Of a stretch of 64,000 bases of DNA, positions 59,263-64,000 are shown piece after piece. The notes under the pieces are model-generated. The model had not been told where the DNA came from. It was given only the letters and a program-made list of their open reading frames with translations, and did no database searches. Both the position numbers and the translations under genes were made by a program. The DNA is from Leucobacter weissii (GTDB taxonomy: Bacteria > Actinomycetota > Actinomycetes > Actinomycetales > Microbacteriaceae): positions 124,001-188,000 of the forward strand of contig NZ_JAGDYM010000007.1 of assembly GCF_017565745.1 (NCBI RefSeq). Direction: 5' to 3'. Position 1 is the first letter of the stretch, and the number at the start of each line of letters is the position of its first letter.

Positions 59263-60624
59263 ATGCCGACGTCGAAGAAGCGCATCCATCTCGCCGCGTT
59301 CATGAACGCGGGGCCCATGGGAACGGTGGGGTGGCGGCATCCGGAGGCCGACCCGGGCTTCCTGACCGCCGAGTACTACACCTCCGTGGCCCGCACGCTC
59401 GAGGCGGCGAAGTTCGACCTGGTATTCATCCCCGATTCGCTCGCGGTGCCGCGGAGCCTGGGTGGAAGCTTCGCCCCCGCGGTGACCCACGGCGCGGGCA
59501 CGCCCCGCCTCGATCCGATCCCGGTGATCTCGATCATCTCGGCGGTCACCTCTCGACTCGGCGTGGTCTCGACGAGCTCGACCGGCTACAGCGCGCCCTA
59601 CTCGGTGGCCCGCAGCTACGCCACGCTCGACCACCTGAGCGGCGGGCGGGCGGGCTGGAACGTGGTCACCAGCTTCCAGGACGCCGAGGCGCAGAACTAC
59701 GGCCAGCCCGCGCTGCCGGCTCGGCCCGAGCGCTACGCCCGGGCGGAGGAGTTCCTCGAGGCGGTCACCCGGCTCTGGGACAGCTGGGGCGACGACTCGG
59801 TGATCGCCGACCGGGCGAGCGGGGTCTTCGGCGACGCGGAGACCGTGCACGCCATCGACTTCGTCGGGCGCCATCTCTCGGTGCAGGGGCCGCTCGGAGT
59901 GCCGCGGTCGCCGCAGGGCTACCCCGTCATCGTGCAGGCCGGGGCCTCCCCCGAGGGGCGCGACTTCGCGGCCCGCTGGTCGGACGTGATCTTCTGCAGC
60001 CACGACTCCCTCGAGTCGGCGGTGGAGTTCTACGCCGACGTCAAGCGCCGGGCCGCCGACCACGGGAGGGATCCCGACCAGATCAAGATCCTGCCGGCGA
60101 TCGCCCCGATCCTCGCCCCGTCCCGCGCCGAGGCGGAGGAGAAGCACCGCGTCTTCGAACGGCTCGTCGATCCGGTCGCGGGTCTCTCCAGGCTGGCCTA
60201 TCACATCAACTTCGACCTGACCGCCTACGACCTCGACGGTCCGCTCCCCGACATCGACGTCCAGGGGGTCCAGGGGCACTACCGGGAGGTCGTCGAGCGG
60301 GCGCGCCGCACCGGGATGACGATCCGGCAGCTCGGCAGCTGGTACGGGGCCCGCACGGAGGGGGACATGCTCGGCTCGGCCGCCGAGGTCGCCGACCGCC
60401 TCGAGCTCTGGGTGGAGGCGGGGGCCGCCGACGGCTTCATGGTGATCGCGACTCAGGTCCCGACGGCCTTCGCGGAGTTCGCCGAGCAGGTCGTCCCCGA
60501 GCTGCAGCGCCGTGGCGTGTTCCGGGAGGAGTACGAGGGCACCACGCTCCGAGAGCACCTCGGGCTCCGACGCCCGGAACGCGGGGAGTGGCGCAACCGG
60601 GCGCGGAGCGGGGGCGCGCGATGA
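59263..60624 (+). CDS. LLM-class flavin-dependent monooxygenase (NtaA/SnaA/DszA type)
   Basis: A 453-residue bacterial-luciferase-like enzyme of the NtaA family (about 430-450 residues is typical). The N-terminus IHLAAFMNAGPMGTVGWRHP, TLEAAKFDLVFIPDSLAVPR, and YATLDHLSGGRAGWNVVTSF with DAEAQNYG are diagnostic. It needs reduced FMN and oxygen and would oxidise a C-S, C-N or related bond. No flavin reductase is in the window. The stop overlaps the rhodanese ATG (ATGA), so the two are translated together. The substrate is unknown; nearby rhodanese and sulfonate-type transporter point to an organosulfur compound. Confidence 0.88.
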   Translation: MPTSKKRIHLAAFMNAGPMGTVGWRHPEADPGFLTAEYYTSVARTLEAAKFDLVFIPDSLAVPRSLGGSFAPAVTHGAGTPRLDPIPVISIISAVTSRLGVVSTSSTGYSAPYSVARSYATLDHLSGGRAGWNVVTSFQDAEAQNYGQPALPARPERYARAEEFLEAVTRLWDSWGDDSVIADRASGVFGDAETVHAIDFVGRHLSVQGPLGVPRSPQGYPVIVQAGASPEGRDFAARWSDVIFCSHDSLESAVEFYADVKRRAADHGRDPDQIKILPAIAPILAPSRAEAEEKHRVFERLVDPVAGLSRLAYHINFDLTAYDLDGPLPDIDVQGVQGHYREVVERARRTGMTIRQLGSWYGARTEGDMLGSAAEVADRLELWVEAGAADGFMVIATQVPTAFAEFAEQVVPELQRRGVFREEYEGTTLREHLGLRRPERGEWRNRARSGGAR

Positions 60625-61508
60625 GCGCGGCCCTGGTCGACGCCGCCGGTCTGCACGCGGACATCGAGCGGGGCCGGGCCCCGGTCATCCTCGACGCCAC
60701 GGTCCTGCGCACCCCGGACGGCTACGCGTCCGGGCGCGGGCAGTTCCGTGTCGAGGGCCGCATCGTCGGGGCGCGTCACGCCGAGCTGCTGACGGAGCTC
60801 TCGGACGCGAGCTCAGGGCTGCCCTTCACCCTGCCGGCGGAGGAGCAGCTGCAGCGCGCGTTCGGGGCGCTCGGGATCGCGCCCGGGGACCGCGTGGTCG
60901 TCTACGACCGGCTCTCCGGGGCGTGGGCCGCCCGGGTCTGGTTCCTGCTCCGGGCCCTCGGGCACGCCGAGGTCGCGGTGCTCGACGGCGGCTTCGCCGC
61001 CTGGGTCCGGGACGGCCGGCCGGTCGCCTACGGCGAGACCGAGGCTCCGCCGCGGGCCCGCTACGACCTCGCGCTCGACCGCTCGTGGTTCGCGTCGAAG
61101 GAGCAGGTGCGGGGGTACGCCGAGGGCGCGGAGGCGGCGACGCTCGTGTGCGCGCTGCGCGCGGAGGAGTTCGGCGGCGAGGCCGGCGCGAACCCCCGGA
61201 GCGGGCACATCCCCCGCAGCGTCAACGTGCCGTACCTCTCGCTGCTCGACGACGAGGGCCGCATCGACCGGGGGCGCGCCGGCGAGCTCGCGGCCCGTCT
61301 CCGGGAGCGGGGCGAGCCCGTGGTGCTCTACTGCGGCGGCGGCATCAACGCGGCCGGGCTGGCGCTGGCGCTGCACGTCGCGGGCTTCGACGACGTGCGC
61401 CTGTACGACGGCTCCCTGAGCGAGTGGGCGGCCGATCCCGCACTGCCGCTGGAGCGCGGGAGCGGCGAGGGCCGGCTCGACCGGCCTCCGGGGTCCGTCG
61501 TTTTGTGA
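60621..61508 (+). CDS. Thiosulfate/3-mercaptopyruvate sulfurtransferase
   Basis: A 295-residue rhodanese with two tandem domains. The N-terminal domain (about 8-135) contains VVVYDRLSGAWAARVWFLLR without Cys. The C-terminal domain (about 160-285) ends in the active-site loop VVLYCGGGINAAGLAL with the persulfide-forming Cys. It would move sulfane sulfur to an acceptor such as cyanide, thiol or thioredoxin. It is translationally coupled to the monooxygenase gene. It could dispose of sulfur released by oxidative C-S cleavage. Confidence 0.88.
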   Translation: MSAALVDAAGLHADIERGRAPVILDATVLRTPDGYASGRGQFRVEGRIVGARHAELLTELSDASSGLPFTLPAEEQLQRAFGALGIAPGDRVVVYDRLSGAWAARVWFLLRALGHAEVAVLDGGFAAWVRDGRPVAYGETEAPPRARYDLALDRSWFASKEQVRGYAEGAEAATLVCALRAEEFGGEAGANPRSGHIPRSVNVPYLSLLDDEGRIDRGRAGELAARLRERGEPVVLYCGGGINAAGLALALHVAGFDDVRLYDGSLSEWAADPALPLERGSGEGRLDRPPGSVVL

Positions 61509-61588
61509 CCGAATGAGACAGCCCGATTTCGTCGATGCGGGAGCTTGCGGCTTTACTGGGAGGCATCACTGCTGGACACACCTACACT

Positions 61589-61605
61589 CAACTGCATACA
61601 GCAGT
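61589..61605 (+). promoter_or_regulatory. Candidate GntR box upstream of the ThiM-like gene
   Basis: CAACTGCATACAGCAGT; the next bases extend it to a GCATAC-AGCA-GTATTC palindrome (61594-61609). It shares CAACTG-x-ATACAGC with 59231-59247. It lies 24-41 nt before the ATG. No TPP riboswitch is present here. Confidence 0.55.
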
Positions 61606-61629
61606 ATTCACATCTGCGGAGGAATGGAA

Positions 61630-62415
61630 ATGGCACTGCAGGAGCTGACCTGGGAGGATCGGAACGTCCGGTCGACGCTGCGCGCCGTGCGGACGGCCCA
61701 GCCCCTCACCTACGGCCTGACGAACTACATCGCGGCCCACCAGAGCGCCAACTTCGTCCTGGCCGTCGGCGCCTCGCCGGCCATCGGCGCGATCGCGTTC
61801 GCCGCGGAGCATCTCGCATCGATCGCCGGAGGAGCGTGGATCAACCTCGCGGCGCTCATCACCGACACGCCCGAGCAACTCGTCTCCGTGGCGAGGGCCG
61901 CCGCGGGGAGCGGCACTCCGTGGGTGCTCGATCCGGTGGTCGTCGGGGCGGGCGCCCCGAGGATCGACGACTTCGCGCGCGAACTGCTCGCCATCGGTCC
62001 CGCCGTCGTGCGGGGCAACGCGAGCGAGATCATCGGGCTCGCCGGCGGCGCGGCCACGAGCAAGGGCGTCGACTCCACCGCGACACCGGAGGAGGCGCTG
62101 GAGCCCGCGGTGGCACTGGCGGCCTCGAGCGGTGCGATCGTCGCGGTCAGCGGCGAGGTCGATCTGATCACCGACGGCACGCGCTCCGTGCTGATCCCCG
62201 GCGGTCACGAGCTCCTCACCCGGGTGACGGCCACCGGCTGCGGTCTGGGCGCTCTCGTGGCGGCCTATCTCGGCAGCGGCCTCGATCCCTTCGACGCCGC
62301 TGCGGGCGCTCACGCGACGCTCGCCGAGGCCGCCGCTCGAGCGGGTCGAACGGCCCGCGGCACCGGATCGTTCGTCACCGCGCTCGTCGACGAGCTCTCG
62401 CTGCTGGAGGCGTGA
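61630..62415 (+). CDS. Hydroxyethylthiazole kinase-like protein (divergent ThiM)
   Basis: A 261-residue ribokinase-fold kinase of the ThiM family, which phosphorylates the thiazole alcohol in thiamine salvage. Conserved parts: ANFVLAVGASPAIGAIAF, PWVLDPVVVGAG, VVRGNASEIIGL, KGVDSTA, VSGEVDLITDG and the catalytic Cys region LLTRVTATGCGLGALVAAYL. The usual N-terminal HxITN motif is altered to PLTYGLTNYIAAH (His and Ile changed). That part of the fold lines the thiazole site, so the substrate may differ. ATG at 61630 with GGAGG 7 nt upstream; ATG 61624 is too close. 3 nt before the ABC permease gene. Confidence 0.8.
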   Translation: MALQELTWEDRNVRSTLRAVRTAQPLTYGLTNYIAAHQSANFVLAVGASPAIGAIAFAAEHLASIAGGAWINLAALITDTPEQLVSVARAAAGSGTPWVLDPVVVGAGAPRIDDFARELLAIGPAVVRGNASEIIGLAGGAATSKGVDSTATPEEALEPAVALAASSGAIVAVSGEVDLITDGTRSVLIPGGHELLTRVTATGCGLGALVAAYLGSGLDPFDAAAGAHATLAEAAARAGRTARGTGSFVTALVDELSLLEA

Positions 62416-62418
62416 GCG

Positions 62419-63234
62419 GTGCCGGTCGGCGCGGTTCGCCCGGCGGCGCCGGCCCGGGGGAGCCGCTCCCGCGCCGCGCCGCGGCCGTACGTCTACTGGC
62501 TGAGCCCGCTCGCCATCCTGCTGCTCTGGGCGGCGGGCTCCGCCACCGGCGCGATCGGCGGGAACGTGCTGCCCTCCCCGCTCGGCGTCGTCGAGGCGGC
62601 GGTCGACCTGACCAGCGACGGCACCCTCCCCGCGGCGATGCTCACGAGCCTCGGGCGCGTGCTCGCCGGCACCGTGCTCGGCCTCTCGATCGGCCTCGTG
62701 CTCGGCCTGCTCTCCGGCTACTCGCGGATCGGCGAGGCGGTGTTCGACCGTCCGCTGCAGATGCTCCGCGCGGTTCCCTTCAACGCGCTGCTGCCCCTCT
62801 TCATCATCGCCTTCGGCATCGGCGAGGGCATGAAAGTCCTGCTCATCGCCGTCGGCGTGCTGATCCCCATCTATCTCAATACGTATGCGGGTGTGAGGGG
62901 GGTGGACGCCAAGCTGCTGGAGCTCGCGCGGGTCTACCGCTACCCGCGGTGGATCGTCACCACCCGCATCCTCCTCCTCGGCGCGCTTCCCTCGGTGCTC
63001 ACCGGGCTGCGCTTCTCGCTCGCGATCGCCTGGATCGCCCTCGTGACGAGCGAGACCGTCAACACCGACGCGGGCATCGGGTTCCTGCTCACGCAGGCCC
63101 AGCGGTTCGTGCGTCCCGAGATCGTGCTGCTCTGCATCGTCACCTACGCGGTGCTCGGCGTGCTGACCGACTGGGTGGTGCGCCTGCTCGAGTCCCGCCT
63201 GCTGCGCTGGCGCCCCTCCATCCTCGAAACCTGA
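62419..63234 (+). CDS. ABC transporter permease (SsuC/TauC-type)
   Basis: A 271-residue permease with six membrane segments. It carries the EAA-type loop (LLELARVYRYPRWIVTTRIL) before LLGALPSVLTGLRFSLAIAW, in the pattern of nitrate/sulfonate/taurine importers (BPD_transp_1). The N-terminus is basic and proline-rich. The GTG start lies 3 nt after the thiM-like stop, so it is translationally linked. The lipoprotein binding protein follows; the ATPase subunit is probably further right, outside the window. It may carry a sulfonate, thiazole or thiamine-related precursor. Confidence 0.85.
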   Translation: MPVGAVRPAAPARGSRSRAAPRPYVYWLSPLAILLLWAAGSATGAIGGNVLPSPLGVVEAAVDLTSDGTLPAAMLTSLGRVLAGTVLGLSIGLVLGLLSGYSRIGEAVFDRPLQMLRAVPFNALLPLFIIAFGIGEGMKVLLIAVGVLIPIYLNTYAGVRGVDAKLLELARVYRYPRWIVTTRILLLGALPSVLTGLRFSLAIAWIALVTSETVNTDAGIGFLLTQAQRFVRPEIVLLCIVTYAVLGVLTDWVVRLLESRLLRWRPSILET

Positions 63235-63277
63235 CCGATCCGACCCCGGGCAGCTTCGCCCATCGAAAGGAAACCCC

Positions 63278-64000
63278 ATGACCATCCTCCGCAGAACGAC
63301 GAGCGCCGCAGCCGCGCTCCTCGCCGTCGCCGCGCTCGCCGCATGCTCGAGCAGCGCCGAGCCGGCCGCCGACGCTCCCGCGTCGGCGGAAGACGTCACC
63401 TTCCGCGCCGCCTACCTCCCGACGGCGAACTTCCTCACCACCGCCAAGGACTCCGGTCTGATCGACGAGTCGCTGGAAGCGGTCGGCGGCACCGTGGAGT
63501 TCCTCGGCCCGATGGATCCGTTCACGGCGTACGACACGGTGACGGCTGGAGAGGCCGATGCCTCGTCGACCGGGACCGGCTACTTCGTGAACCTGGCCGC
63601 CCAGGGCGATCAGTGGGTGGCGTTCGCGCTCGAGAAGTACTCGGGCGCGAGCCAGGGCATCGTCGCGACCGAGCAGTCCGGGGTGACGGAGCTCGAGGAC
63701 CTCTACGGCAAGAAGGTCGGCATCGACGGGCCGGGCGCGACGGGCGACTACCTGCTCAACCTCGCGTTCGCGGAAGCCGGGCTGGACGTCGAGCAGGTCG
63801 AGAAGGTCACCCTCGACACGACGAGCTTCGCGACGGCGTTCGCGAGCGGCCAGGTCGACGCGATCGCCTCGTACGACCAGAACCTCGCCGCCGCGATCGC
63901 CACGCCGGGGTCGGAGGTGCTCGTCACCGGCGCGGAGCTCCCCTCGTACAACTGGTCGATCCACATCGCCAGCCGCTCCTTCGCCGAGGAGCATCCCGAA
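63278..64000 (+). CDS. ABC transporter substrate-binding lipoprotein (partial, runs off the window)
   Basis: At least 241 codons; the 3' end is outside the window. [20 protein letters not shown] then AACSSS gives a lipobox with Cys about residue 23. The mature region (DVTFRAAYLPTANFLTTAKD; AYDTVTAGEADASSTGTGYF; GKKVGIDGPGATGDYLLNLA; FASGQVDAIASYDQN) is of the SsuA/TauA/NMT1 type, which binds sulfonates, nitrate or pyrimidine-type thiamine precursors. GAAAGG precedes the ATG. 43 nt after the permease stop. With its permease it defines the uptake part of the GntR-controlled locus. Confidence 0.85.
   Translation, partial: MTILRRTTSAAAALLAVAALAACSSSAEPAADAPASAEDVTFRAAYLPTANFLTTAKDSGLIDESLEAVGGTVEFLGPMDPFTAYDTVTAGEADASSTGTGYFVNLAAQGDQWVAFALEKYSGASQGIVATEQSGVTELEDLYGKKVGIDGPGATGDYLLNLAFAEAGLDVEQVEKVTLDTTSFATAFASGQVDAIASYDQNLAAAIATPGSEVLVTGAELPSYNWSIHIASRSFAEEHPE

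Noticed and set aside
61509..61629. TPP riboswitch before the thiM-like gene
   Set aside because: The conserved CTGAGA and ACCTGAT-type elements are absent from the 121-nt leader.

Overview
The window is uniformly high-GC DNA with actinobacterial gene content: an SdhC-D-A-B succinate dehydrogenase, a propionyl-CoA-type carboxylase with a small epsilon subunit, a DUF3180 protein downstream of folK, DUF222 remnants and an LPxTG adhesin. Many starts look leaderless (a TAGGCT-type -10 box 6-7 nt before ATG or GTG). Gene order and protein style point to Microbacteriaceae, possibly Leucobacter or a close relative; the genus is my inference. I saw no rRNA, tRNA, CRISPR array or complete insertion sequence.

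Layout. 1-8451 is a housekeeping run: folE (end), a fused folP-folB, folK, a DUF3180 membrane protein, two PH-domain membrane proteins, a Rossmann/DUF2520 protein, lysS and an MFS transporter. A 39-bp imperfect copy of the lysS 3' end follows the MFS gene, and then manC lies on the minus strand. 10238-21398 is the most unusual block. It holds a large membrane protein with a prenyltransferase/squalene-cyclase-like (transcobalamin-like) barrel, an ExbB/TolQ-type channel subunit, a DUF2149 protein that looks like an ExbD-type partner, three secreted proteins sharing a beta-rich domain I cannot name, an RCC1-repeat surface protein and a membrane-anchored SurA/PpiC-type foldase. I read this as a proton-motive-force-linked cell-envelope system, perhaps for capture or uptake of a tetrapyrrole-like or other large ligand.

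21626-28706 holds a small coiled-coil membrane protein, a long TetR regulator, sdhCDAB, a DUF222 remnant and a YihY-type membrane protein. 28924-39525 is a second surface region: a secreted beta-propeller protein, a sigma factor fused in one chain to a zinc-finger anti-sigma-like segment, membrane segments and an extracellular tail, and a divergent 2189-residue LPVTG-anchored adhesin.

39643-58402 is mixed metabolism and regulation: an ArsR/SRPBCC pair, NAD(P)H-hydrate dehydratase with a phosphohexomutase, a CsoR/CstR-type regulator with its operator, an APC permease with a zinc alcohol dehydrogenase and PucR regulator, an acyl-CoA carboxylase operon beside birA (which would biotinylate the partner subunit), a second APC permease, an amidohydrolase with a TetR regulator and palindromic operator, and purU. 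58443-64000 is a catabolic or uptake locus: a GntR regulator, a flavin-dependent monooxygenase, a rhodanese, a divergent ThiM-like kinase and a sulfonate/taurine-type ABC transporter that runs off the right edge. A shared box before the monooxygenase and the kinase suggests common control. I infer use of an organosulfur or thiazole-like compound.
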